Shown here piece after piece: positions 1-7,146 of a stretch of DNA of 28,134 nucleotides (the stretch's first letter is position 1; the number at the start of each line of letters is the position of its first letter). Made by a program: the position numbers and the translations under genes. The stretch is from a virus. Below the pieces are notes generated by a model that saw nothing but the letters and a program-made list of their open reading frames with translations, was not told the origin of the DNA and did no database searches. The stretch lies in the IMG/VR virus record IMGVR_UViG_3300017987_000291, positions 1 through 28,134 of that record; one strand, written 5' to 3'.

Positions 1-197
1 GAACGAACGGTGGTGCCCCTGCCGACAGGCTGAGACAGTCCAGCGCCTTGCATCCGGGTCACGCGCTCGCCGTCCATCTTCGAGCCTTGCTGCGTGCCCT
101 GTTGCTGGAGCATTCCGGCACGGAACGCCCCTTCCATTACGGACTGATCGCTGCCACCAAGGTAGTCATCGCTCAGACCGTGAGTGAAACGAGCCAT
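1..197 (-). CDS. Phage protein downstream of portal, partial (C-terminus outside window)
   Basis: The reading frame starts at an ATG at 197 and stays open to base 1, giving about 65 residues beginning MARFTHGLSDDYLGG. The start is well supported because AAGGAG lies 9 bases upstream. The visible part is rich in Gln and Gly and has no recognisable domain. It is the next gene after the portal in the direction of transcription. In many phages that place is held by a head protease, scaffold or minor head protein, but nothing seen here decides between them. The 127-base gap before it contains one copy of the AGTGTACCGA palindrome. Confidence 0.7.
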   Translation of the reverse strand, partial: MARFTHGLSDDYLGGSDQSVMEGAFRAGMLQQQGTQQGSKMDGERVTRMQGAGLSQPVGRGTTVR

Positions 198-291
198 GAT
201 CTTTCTCCTTCCCGAAACAAGTCTACACGAAACTTCACGATGCGCCGTGCTTCCCAGTCGTCCCTACGCCCACGGTCAGTGCCCTTACGGT

Positions 292-310
292 AGTGTACCG
301 ATTATTCGGT
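292..310. promoter_or_regulatory. Palindromic site AGTGTACCGA-N4-TCGGT (degenerate copy)
   Basis: The left half AGTGTACCGA is followed by a 4-base spacer TTAT and then TCGGT. After that the right half diverges (TATCC instead of ACACT). It shares its left half-site and spacing with the sites at 1976-1999 and 27911-27932. It lies in the noncoding gap between the portal stop and the next gene. No T-run follows on either strand, so it is not a typical terminator. Confidence 0.45.
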
Positions 311-324
311 TATCCCCGAAAATG

Positions 325-1956
325 TCAAGGACTTTCTCCCCCGCCTACACCCTCTTCCGTCTTCTCCATTTCGGACAGTAGCTCGTCATAGGCTGTATCC
401 TGCGCCTGGAAAGAGGCTTCCAGTTCAGGCAGGTTCAATCCGTATGAGCCGAGCGCGTACACGTTCAGATTCACGGGACGCTCGCCGAGAGCCGCCACAG
501 CGCGTTCAACGTCTTCGGCCAACGTCTGTCTTTGATCTGCGAGGATTTCCAGCATCCTCCTCTTCACGTCCTTGACACCGAGAGTTCTCAGTGCTCCCGC
601 TCTGGACTCCAATCCTTGCTCCATCTTGGCGACAAGCATGTCCACCACGAGTTTTTCATCTCGCGGCAACGGGGAGTTGAACTCAATTCCCGTTTCGTAC
701 ATCCTCGTCTTGTCCTGGATTTGTTCTCCGATCTTGACGCCGAAGCGTTGATCCAAAATCTGAAGAACGATCTCGTTCGCCTGGACGATGGAACTGCCGT
801 ATGTCGTGTACTTCCTTCGAGTCTTTTCGATCAAAGGAAGATAGGTCACTTCCAACGCGGCGGCAGATGTGTTGCTGATTTCTTGGATCGATCCCAAGGA
901 GTTCTCGGGCGTATTGGAGATTTCATGCAAGGACAGCTTCAGGAACTTCAAGTGATTCACTGCCGCTTCAAGTTCCCCTTCCAGTCCCAAGTTCTCCACT
1001 CTCGCCTTTTCAGGAAGGCCGGACCATACCTGATTCGGCGACTTCTCAAGTTGCTGCGCTCTCGCTCCGAAGATGAGGGTTGTCGGAGCGGAATGATACT
1101 TGATGATCGAATCGATGTCGTTAGCCGCTTCATTGATGTGCTCATTCAAAGGAATGATGTCGTCAATGTCGGACTCACCAAAGAACGAACTTGCGATAGG
1201 GATGTTCCTCGTATGGACGACAGGAATCCGGCCAAGGAAGTTCTTCCTTCTGGAACCCGGAATCTCGTCCCGGTTCCAATACTCAACGACTTCTCTCCGG
1301 GTGATGATGATGGAGTACAATCCAAGCGGGCGTCCGCTTCTCAATGTCATGGCCCGCAAAGGTCTGTCCGAAGAGTTGAACACAGTCGGGAACTGGATGA
1401 GAACGGCATACATCTCCCGTTCGTCGCTTTCGTCGTAGATGGGGTGGACATAAGAACTGTTTATATTGCGAATGACGATCTTTTGCTGATCGAGAGGGAG
1501 AGGCTTTCCGTCCACACCACGATCTTCGACGGTGATGTAAAGAAAAGCATCGCCTGTCACAGCGCCCATCTGTCCGTGTTCCCAAAGCATCTTGTCTCTA
1601 TCGTTGGCTCTCCACACCATATCGAGAAGCGGAACAATGTTTTCGTTCCCCGGTGGTGTAGTGATCTTAAACCCGGAGCCAAAGAGCCAATCGACGGACT
1701 TGTTTATAATGGGACGACAGTAGTTGATGGCGAGTTTTCTTTGCCCGTCAATGGTTCGAACTTCGAAGTGTTCTCCGCGATAAAAGCGCCAGTTGCGCTT
1801 GTAGCGAGCAAGGCGTGTATGCGTGTAGTCTCGGGAGTGATCTTCAAAGAAAGTTCCGGTAACGTCCAAGACATCGTTCCCCGACAAAGCAGAATCGAGA
1901 TACGTATCGGTACGTCCCGTGAAAGTCTTTCTCAAGAAGCCAAGCACTTTGCTCAT
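325..1956 (-). CDS. Portal protein, SPP1 gp6-like family
   Basis: This 543-residue protein has the usual length and composition of SPP1-type phage portal proteins. These form the dodecameric ring at the capsid vertex through which DNA is packaged and to which the tail attaches. Supporting features are the N-terminal region with WRFYRGEHFE and AINYCRPIINKSVDWLFGSG, a central segment ending in FFGESDIDDIIPLNEHIN, and a region with SGVAL-like spacing (ISNTSAAALEVTYLPLIEKT) before a helical C-terminus. It lies 41 bases after the small basic gene that follows the terminase, in the classic terminase-portal order. The start follows GAGGTTAGACC. A palindromic site lies 20 bases upstream. A 481-residue ORF on the opposite strand is a shadow. 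Confidence 0.9.
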   Translation of the reverse strand: MSKVLGFLRKTFTGRTDTYLDSALSGNDVLDVTGTFFEDHSRDYTHTRLARYKRNWRFYRGEHFEVRTIDGQRKLAINYCRPIINKSVDWLFGSGFKITTPPGNENIVPLLDMVWRANDRDKMLWEHGQMGAVTGDAFLYITVEDRGVDGKPLPLDQQKIVIRNINSSYVHPIYDESDEREMYAVLIQFPTVFNSSDRPLRAMTLRSGRPLGLYSIIITRREVVEYWNRDEIPGSRRKNFLGRIPVVHTRNIPIASSFFGESDIDDIIPLNEHINEAANDIDSIIKYHSAPTTLIFGARAQQLEKSPNQVWSGLPEKARVENLGLEGELEAAVNHLKFLKLSLHEISNTPENSLGSIQEISNTSAAALEVTYLPLIEKTRRKYTTYGSSIVQANEIVLQILDQRFGVKIGEQIQDKTRMYETGIEFNSPLPRDEKLVVDMLVAKMEQGLESRAGALRTLGVKDVKRRMLEILADQRQTLAEDVERAVAALGERPVNLNVYALGSYGLNLPELEASFQAQDTAYDELLSEMEKTEEGVGGGESP

Positions 1957-1975
1957 GGTCTAACCTCACTCTATT

Positions 1976-1999
1976 AGTGTGCCGAAAATTCGGTACACT
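1976..1999. promoter_or_regulatory. Palindromic site AGTGTGCCGA-AAAT-TCGGTACACT
   Basis: The arms AGTGTGCCGA and TCGGTACACT are complementary except for one G/T position, separated by 4 bases. The site fills the gap between the stop of the small basic gene (1998) and the portal start (1956). Two other copies with the same arms and spacer length occur in this window, in noncoding DNA. This makes an operator, protein-binding site or RNA processing hairpin more likely than chance. There is no T-run for a terminator. Confidence 0.6.
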
Positions 2000-2204
2000 A
2001 CTTAGCCCTCTTGCGTCCAGCGGCAGCCATCTTGGCCATCTTCTTTGCGCCGAACTTTTTCCGGCCTATGACAGCGGCCAAAGCCTTTGGGTCTTCAATC
2101 CCGTCTTCCTGTCTTCCCAAGGATCGTTGAAGCCGTTGAAAACGTTTCCCGGTTCCCAACTTGGGCAGCTTCTTTTTCTGTCCACGTCCGCCACGCTGTG
2201 CCAT
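1998..2204 (-). CDS. Small basic phage protein (IGRKKFGAKKM motif)
   Basis: This 68-residue, very Lys/Arg-rich protein starts at an ATG sharing one base with the terminase stop (TAATG), so it is probably translated by coupling. Its C-terminal half, LAAVIGRKKFGAKKMAKMAA, resembles the 'IGRKKYGxxxFxxMAAxGR' segment I know from short proteins encoded beside terminase or portal genes in many phages. Their role is not established to my knowledge. It contains no transmembrane segment. It is one of several small basic proteins in this late region. Confidence 0.75.
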   Translation of the reverse strand: MAQRGGRGQKKKLPKLGTGKRFQRLQRSLGRQEDGIEDPKALAAVIGRKKFGAKKMAKMAAAGRKRAK

Positions 2205-4972
2205 TACGCTATTACCCCCGCTCCTACCATGAAGTTCTGTTGAACTTCGATTTCGCCCGTGTCTGCCGGTTCCTGCGCGCCGTAGGCGGCAAGCATGAGA
2301 GAAACAGGGTAGTCGTCATGCGCTCCCGGTTCGTCTGGATGCTCGCACACCATGTAGTTGTTCTTGTACAACTTTCTCAAGTCCAACATCTCTCCCACGA
2401 AGCGCCTGAAGTGTCTTGACTTTCTCGCCTTCTCTCCGGCAGGGAAGGAGAGTCTACCCGACATGAGATCGGAATGCAATATCTTAAAACCATCCGACTT
2501 CGAAGCCGGGGTGAACTTCACTCCCTGCACTTCGACAAATCCCATTTCAGGCGTTCCATCCGCCCCCTTCCCGCGATCAAACTCGCTGTAGTACACGGTG
2601 AACTTGTCAAGTCCCCATTCCCCCACACCTGTTGCATCGAGAGTGATCTTCCTCAGTCCTTTGAAATTGGAGAGGAAGTTCACAATCTCGTGGAATTGGT
2701 GCTCGTAGTTGTCGCCGAGAAGCATGTGCCAAGCAACGACACGCTTGTTGTAGGCGATCCAATGGAAACTCCCTTCAGGCGTGTCAACCCATTCATCAGC
2801 GACGGGAGTTCTCCAATCCACGTCCATTACGGTAATCACACTTGGATCGTGGATTTTTCCGAAGTCAATCCCGGCGATCTGAGTTGTCACACGAGAAGAT
2901 CGGTGCCAAATCTCGTGATAGCCGCCGTGCGTCTTAGCGATTGCGGGCGTCATAAGCTGCTTGTCCGTGATGAACTGTCCACGCTCAAGCAACCATTCGC
3001 AGCAATAGCTAAGACGGAACTCATCGCTGTCTTCACCAAGGCGAACTTTTTCTTTCTTGATGTAGTCCCGATACATGGAGTTGTACTTTTGACAAACAAG
3101 ATAGTCGTATCGGTAGTGGTTCTTCGCTTCGCCTTGCGCGTACAAACGCTGATTGGACTTGATCGACGTGTAGAAATCAGACTTCTCCGTCGAACAAGTT
3201 CCGATCTTCACAATGACGCCGTTGTACGCGGCAACCATGGGATGAAGGCTGTTACCTGTTACGATTCCATTAGCAATGACAAAATGCCGTTCATCTGGAA
3301 CAGTCACGCAGTATGTGGGTTTCTTTCCGATATGTCTGACGGATTTAACACTAACAAACTGTATGTCTTCAGGATAAAACTGACTTCTACTCCGCCCTCT
3401 TTTTCCTTGAATAGTGCGGATACCCGCTTCAAGAGCGTCTTGTTTTGGCCCTAAGTTAAACTGCTTATGAAATTCACGCACATCTTCAACAGACTTTATA
3501 TGCAGTCGGTACATATAGGTGCCTAGACGTTCTTTTATTCCCGGCAAATTCCCTGTGCTTTCCACGAAACCTTCGAACTTAGCACATTGAATGCCGAAGT
3601 GTAACAAAGTTTTCCGAAGGCCGTCTACAAGATACTCTGAACAGTTGGAAAATGAAACAACAGGTTTCACAGTCGGATTTTCTATACTGCCGTCAGCTAT
3701 AATCAACCCGGAAGCAAGTCCGCGCAGAAATTCTAAGCTCCAAGGAAGATTGGGTATACGCTTGTTCTCACGCTTTGCCCCCCAAACGCCGATTTTTTTC
3801 AGCCATTCTGTCAACTTATTAGAGCCTTTCTTGTTTCCAGGCGAAGTAAGCCCACATTCAAGCATTCCACTAGATTGCTCGTTATAGACTACAGGACGCA
3901 CGCCGAATTCATGCGGACATATACGGTCAAGTAGTTTCTTTACAGAAGGCTCAACAATTATTTGCGGCTTATCGCCAGTGAAACATCCGTCACCAAGAAG
4001 CAAGCCAAGCAAGAATCCTCGATCAAAGTTCCCTAAGACACCTGCTGCATTATTCAATCGTGTAGGAACAGCCATTTGCCAGCCGGGCTGGATTTCGTAA
4101 GTCAAGGCTTCGAAAGGAACCCTCCGAGTTCTGCTGCGCACAAAATGCCGGTGATTGGCCGTAACGTCTAAGTATCTTCCTCCTGCTAATGTCACACGAT
4201 ACACGGGTTGCACACCATTATCATGGTACTCAATATCACGAGACTCAAAAAAGCCAGAAGGAGTCAACACAGGCAGTTTCTTTTTGACAACTTCTTCCAC
4301 AGGAACTTCGATTCCTCCAGAAGTAATGAAAAGCGTGCCTTCAGCAAAACACTTCCTCACCTTCAGCGTCCCGATGTCTTGCGCCTCATCAAGAATCAGG
4401 ATGTGGTACGTGTCGCCTTCGATGTGTGACTGTTCCGAAGCCGACTGAGAACGAATCCGGCTTCCATTCGAAAGACGAGTCTTGTTGGCGTTGCCGATGT
4501 CAAGGGCAACGTTCAATTCGGCGGCTACTTCCTTCGTGGTGTCCGTTTCGAGCGTGTCACGAAGGCGACTGTAAACGATGTCAGCCTGTTCCTGTTTCGG
4601 CGCGTAGATGCCGACAACGACACCGTACTTGTAGCCGCGATAGTTGCCTTGCTCGTCGGTACAGTTCAAGCGCCAATCGTCTTCGAAGATTTTCATTCTC
4701 GCAAGAAGCGGAAGAATCAAGCAGCACGCGGCGAGAATGTCCGCAATCAACTGAGACTTGCCGGACTGCCTAGCCCAAAGCGCGGTAAGCATGTCGCCGT
4801 CATGGAGAAGAACGGCTTCCACAAAACGATAGCCGAACTCCTTCTGATACTTGAAGTGCCTCTTCTGAGAAAGGATTTCGGCAAGACGGAGAATACGCAA
4901 AACAAGACTATCCAACGGCACAGTCGGTTGACTGGTTTCCCGCGTGCAGACACGCGGTGCCATGGGTTCCAT
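2204..4972 (-). CDS. terL: Terminase large subunit containing an in-frame intein
   Basis: This is the ATPase/nuclease motor that cuts and packages phage DNA. Numbering from the ATG at 4972 (922 residues), Walker A is ARQSGKS at 67-73 and Walker B is LILDEAQD at about 192-199. After a 367-residue intein (208-574) comes the coupling motif GTCSTEK. The RNase H-like nuclease has Asp in GIDFGKIHDP (703), LDATGVGEWG (779) and HDDYP (886-887). Without the intein the protein is about 555 residues, normal for this family. The frame is open upstream to a GTG at 5068, but that would overlap the preceding gene by 300 bases on the same strand. ATG 4972, 8 bases after that gene's stop, is the better choice despite a weak ribosome site. 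No small terminase subunit was recognised. Confidence 0.93.
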   Translation of the reverse strand: MEPMAPRVCTRETSQPTVPLDSLVLRILRLAEILSQKRHFKYQKEFGYRFVEAVLLHDGDMLTALWARQSGKSQLIADILAACCLILPLLARMKIFEDDWRLNCTDEQGNYRGYKYGVVVGIYAPKQEQADIVYSRLRDTLETDTTKEVAAELNVALDIGNANKTRLSNGSRIRSQSASEQSHIEGDTYHILILDEAQDIGTLKVRKCFAEGTLFITSGGIEVPVEEVVKKKLPVLTPSGFFESRDIEYHDNGVQPVYRVTLAGGRYLDVTANHRHFVRSRTRRVPFEALTYEIQPGWQMAVPTRLNNAAGVLGNFDRGFLLGLLLGDGCFTGDKPQIIVEPSVKKLLDRICPHEFGVRPVVYNEQSSGMLECGLTSPGNKKGSNKLTEWLKKIGVWGAKRENKRIPNLPWSLEFLRGLASGLIIADGSIENPTVKPVVSFSNCSEYLVDGLRKTLLHFGIQCAKFEGFVESTGNLPGIKERLGTYMYRLHIKSVEDVREFHKQFNLGPKQDALEAGIRTIQGKRGRSRSQFYPEDIQFVSVKSVRHIGKKPTYCVTVPDERHFVIANGIVTGNSLHPMVAAYNGVIVKIGTCSTEKSDFYTSIKSNQRLYAQGEAKNHYRYDYLVCQKYNSMYRDYIKKEKVRLGEDSDEFRLSYCCEWLLERGQFITDKQLMTPAIAKTHGGYHEIWHRSSRVTTQIAGIDFGKIHDPSVITVMDVDWRTPVADEWVDTPEGSFHWIAYNKRVVAWHMLLGDNYEHQFHEIVNFLSNFKGLRKITLDATGVGEWGLDKFTVYYSEFDRGKGADGTPEMGFVEVQGVKFTPASKSDGFKILHSDLMSGRLSFPAGEKARKSRHFRRFVGEMLDLRKLYKNNYMVCEHPDEPGAHDDYPVSLMLAAYGAQEPADTGEIEVQQNFMVGAGVIA
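3251..4351 (-). mobile_element. Intein with LAGLIDADG homing endonuclease inside terL
   Basis: The insert runs from Cys (CFAEGTLF) to Asn (NGIVTGN), 367 residues, with Ser as the +1 extein residue (junctions KVRK/C and N/SLHP). Seen in order are the N-terminal splicing block beginning CFAEGT, block B VTANHRHFV with the TxxH motif, two dodecapeptide motifs LLGLLLGDG and SGLIIADG of a LAGLIDADG endonuclease, and the C-terminal block YCVTVPDERHFVIANGI. The penultimate residue is Gly, not the usual His. The insert sits between Walker B and the coupling motif of the terminase ATPase, a conserved site of the kind inteins favour. Both endonuclease motifs retain their acidic residue, so it may still be active. 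Confidence 0.92.
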
Positions 4973-4980
4973 AAGACTGT

Positions 4981-5367
4981 TCACGGATTCCGCGTCTCCA
5001 GTTCCTTCTGAATGACTTTCACGTCTATCTGCATCTGTTGCTGGCGCGTGTCCATCTTTGTGTTCCACGCCTTCTGTTCTTCCATGTGCCGCTCGATTCT
5101 CTTGTACGCTTTCTCGGTGGTCTCCTTGTTGTGCTCGTTATCTTTCTGCAAGTCCTTGATGTTGCCGTGGTTTTCCCAACTCCGCTTGTTGACCGGCAAA
5201 AGGCGCTCTTCGTTTCTCTGAATGCCTTCTTTGTTCTCTTTCACATCCCGCTGCATCTGAAGAAACGTGTAGTAGAATCCGATGATCGCGGCGCATAGCG
5301 CGAGCACGAACTTAATCAATTCAAATCCATGCTTCGACGCATGTTTCTTCAGCGTTGAAGTGTTCAT
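4981..5367 (-). CDS. TM plus coiled-coil protein next to terminase
   Basis: 128 residues from the ATG at 5367, which overlaps the upstream gene's stop as ATGA. A hydrophobic segment ELIKFVLALCAAIIGFYYTF (about 15-34) is followed by a long charged helical region with heptad-like spacing (NKEGIQRNEERLL, KAYKRIERHMEEQKAW). This one-TM plus coiled-coil layout is similar to the gene at 5732-6046 and to XhlA-type holin accessory or spanin-like proteins. With neither lipobox nor lytic domain visible, function is only inferred. The position before terL is where a small terminase would be expected, but the membrane segment argues against that. Confidence 0.75.
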   Translation of the reverse strand: MNTSTLKKHASKHGFELIKFVLALCAAIIGFYYTFLQMQRDVKENKEGIQRNEERLLPVNKRSWENHGNIKDLQKDNEHNKETTEKAYKRIERHMEEQKAWNTKMDTRQQQMQIDVKVIQKELETRNP

Positions 5368-5735
5368 ACAGGCGCACTCCTGTTGCTGACCCTCGCTACG
5401 TAAGGAGTGAGAGCCGCTTGAACATCCGGCAACGACGGCTTCCTGATGAAATCCCGTTTGCACTCCGACATGAGATTCCACGCCATATCCGTGCTCAACG
5501 GTGTCCAAATGACGACGAGAGTCTTGATTTCAGAAAGAACAGCGATAACTTCGTCTGCATCGATTGTGGACAACACATCCGCCAAAATCAAATCGTAGGT
5601 TTTGTTTTCCAGCCTACGTTTGAGTATGTATATATTAGGACATGTGTCCACGAACGCTTGCGGAACGAAACCTGCGATCCTCTCCGCAACATGATTCGCA
5701 AAAACCCTATTGGAATCGAAAACGAGAATGTTCAT
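5364..5735 (-). CDS. Stand-alone receiver-domain (CheY-like) protein
   Basis: The 123 residues match a response-regulator receiver fold with no output domain. The N-terminus MNILVFDSN aligns with the ILIVDDE strand (the first acidic residue, D7, is kept; the second is Ser). TYDLILADV places the phosphoacceptor Asp at 53. LVVIWTPLS ends strand 4 with the Thr/Ser (78). RDFIRKP gives the conserved Lys-Pro (99-100). So the main catalytic residues are present and one of the acidic pair is changed. It is coupled by ATGA overlaps to TM/coiled-coil genes on both sides, which is unusual for a phage late operon. What it controls is unknown. The fold call is by motif only. Confidence 0.7.
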   Translation of the reverse strand: MNILVFDSNRVFANHVAERIAGFVPQAFVDTCPNIYILKRRLENKTYDLILADVLSTIDADEVIAVLSEIKTLVVIWTPLSTDMAWNLMSECKRDFIRKPSLPDVQAALTPYVARVSNRSAPV

Positions 5736-6046
5736 CGCTTTCCTCTCCCGCTACGTGTAGTTGCTATATCCCATTCGTTGAACTCTTTCCGGGTCAAATA
5801 GATTCCCGGAAAACCTGAAACAGTCGCGTCAAGATCGTTGATGTCCTTCTTGGCGTCATCTATCCTCTGGTAGAGATGTCTCACATCTTCACGGTGTTTC
5901 TCTTCGTGAGCGATCAATCTTCCTTCGACTTCTTTCAACTTGCCCCAAAAGAGCCGCCCAATAACAAAGATCAACGTTCCAACGACAGCTAAGAGCGCCG
6001 AAAGGAGCGTAAAAATGATCGTCATTGTGTAGCTGTCACCTTTCAT
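5732..6046 (-). CDS. TM plus coiled-coil small protein
   Basis: 104 residues. A hydrophobic stretch (about 8-33, TIIFTLLSALLAVVGTLIFV) is followed by a charged helix (KLKEVEGRLIAHEEKHREDV, then YQRIDDAKKDINDL). The start at 6046 follows GGAG at normal spacing; an internal ATG at residue 8 is possible. It has the same architecture as the protein at 4981-5367, with the receiver-domain gene between them. It may be a membrane-anchored tether or holin accessory protein. No catalytic motif is seen. Confidence 0.72.
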   Translation of the reverse strand: MKGDSYTMTIIFTLLSALLAVVGTLIFVIGRLFWGKLKEVEGRLIAHEEKHREDVRHLYQRIDDAKKDINDLDATVSGFPGIYLTRKEFNEWDIATTRSGRGKR

Positions 6047-6055
6047 CTCACACTC

Positions 6056-6403
6056 CTATCCGCTGTAAGTCACGTCGCCTTTGATCTTGAACACGCCTTG
6101 AAGAACTGTGTGAATGTCGCCAGAAGGCAACTCTACTTCAACGTCATACACGAAGTTTCCGCAATAGTTCAACTCCCTTGTGTCAGCGGGAACAAGATAG
6201 ATTTCGAGCACGCCATTTGTTGGATCGGTGATCGCGGCTTCGCCAGCAACGGCAGAAGACTTCTCGATCAAAGCTGTGGTGTTGAAGTCCTTTCGGACGG
6301 TGAATCGCGCTGTGCTTCCGGTGATGTCAAACACAACGCCGTCAACGTCCTTAACGGTCACTTCAAGCGTTTGGTTGTCACCCCTGAAGATTTCAACGTC
6401 CAT
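6056..6403 (-). CDS. Small Ig-like/beta structural protein (BppU N-terminal type)
   Basis: 115 residues beginning MDVEIFRGDNQTLEVTVKD. The pattern 'RGD-x-x-x-x-x-V...DVDG-x-x-x-DITGSTARFTVRKD' and the later NGVLEIYLVPADT and FVYDVEVELPSGD resemble small beta-sandwich proteins and the N-terminal domain of baseplate upper proteins in Gram-positive phages. The start follows AAGGAG. It probably belongs to the tail or fibre region. The exact role is not shown by the sequence. Confidence 0.7.
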   Translation of the reverse strand: MDVEIFRGDNQTLEVTVKDVDGVVFDITGSTARFTVRKDFNTTALIEKSSAVAGEAAITDPTNGVLEIYLVPADTRELNYCGNFVYDVEVELPSGDIHTVLQGVFKIKGDVTYSG

Positions 6404-6413
6404 CTTCCGCTCC

Positions 6414-6584
6414 TTAGACGCAACAGCACTTTAGGGTGCCGACAAGTTGGCTCTTGTCAACAATGGTTCCTTTCAAGCCGGTTCGCTTGACAACGATTGT
6501 TCCCGTCAAAGGAAAGTGCAGGCACAAGTTTCTTCTCGGCCTGCAAATCATTCCCTTGGTTGCCAAACACACGCCTGAAGCCAT
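6414..6584 (-). CDS. 56-residue protein with GTI repeats and a CCC C-terminus
   Basis: A short reading frame from ATG 6584 to TAA 6414 fills the gap between two accepted genes. It has a strong ribosome site (CAAGGAG, 8 bases upstream). The product begins MASGVCLATKG, contains three short beta-like units (LTGTIVVK, LKGTIVDK, LVGTLK) and ends KCCCV. Similar tiny proteins with repeated 'L-x-G-x-I' units occur among phage structural genes. Function is unknown. The spacing and ribosome site make it a convincing gene despite its length. Confidence 0.65.
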   Translation of the reverse strand: MASGVCLATKGMICRPRRNLCLHFPLTGTIVVKRTGLKGTIVDKSQLVGTLKCCCV

Positions 6585-6588
6585 CGTA

Positions 6589-7146
6589 CTACTCCTTGAC
6601 CACCTGATACGTAAGCATCTCGTCGTCCACGTTGTACGTCGCCGATACGGAGTATTCCGCGAGAACGTTCGTGTTCGCGATGGTATCCGCCTTGGAAGGG
6701 TATATCCTGATCGTCGCGGAAGTCAAGTTGTGTCTCGCGTCATACACCGGAGAGAAGATTCTGAAGTTCTCTTGGACAAGCCCAAGGACTCTTTGCAAGA
6801 GGGTCAGAAGGGAAGTTACGTCTCCGGTAACTGTATCGACGGCAGTCCGAATGGAATCCAGATCGTTTGCTTCCACGAGCACGGTTTCAAGTTCGGTCGA
6901 AATGTATTCGTCCAGCGTCGTGTGTCCTGCATCGGTGTACGTCACGAAACGAGCGTTGTACTTCCCTACGGCAGTGAAGGTGTAGGACGCTTCATAGTAG
7001 CCGCCCGAACGATGCGGAAGATCGACAGTGACAAAGGGTGTTGCCGATCCGGGAATGAAGATTTCCACTTGAGGAAACTTCGTGGTTTCCCTATCAGCCA
7101 ACTGAAGGCCCAAAGAAGTTGTCTCGTCTTTGACGCCACGTATCAT
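6589..7146 (-). CDS. Hypothetical tail-region protein
   Basis: 185 residues from ATG 7146, which overlaps the stop of the preceding gene as ATGA. A longer frame to 7254 would overlap that gene further. The N-terminal half is beta-rich (VEIFIPGSATPFVTVDLPHR, YYEASYTFTAVGKYNARFV), like an Ig-type module. A helical connector (NDLDSIRTAVDTVTGDVTSL) follows, then a second beta-rich part including SATIRIYPSKADTI. This layout resembles phage tail-tip or baseplate accessory proteins, but no family is recognised with confidence. Confidence 0.75.
   Translation of the reverse strand: MIRGVKDETTSLGLQLADRETTKFPQVEIFIPGSATPFVTVDLPHRSGGYYEASYTFTAVGKYNARFVTYTDAGHTTLDEYISTELETVLVEANDLDSIRTAVDTVTGDVTSLLTLLQRVLGLVQENFRIFSPVYDARHNLTSATIRIYPSKADTIANTNVLAEYSVSATYNVDDEMLTYQVVKE

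Noticed and set aside
532-1977. 481-residue ORF on the plus strand opposite the portal gene
   Set aside because: It is the reverse-strand shadow of a well supported portal gene, its product has no domain-like pattern, and the other strong genes from 1 to 21.8 kb are on the minus strand.
2474-3454. 326-residue plus-strand ORF within terL
   Set aside because: It lies opposite the terminase nuclease domain, with no ribosome site and no recognisable product.
4972-5068. GTG 5068 as the terminase start
   Set aside because: It would overlap the preceding gene by 300 bases from its start region and the extra residues look like out-of-frame sequence, so ATG 4972 is preferred.
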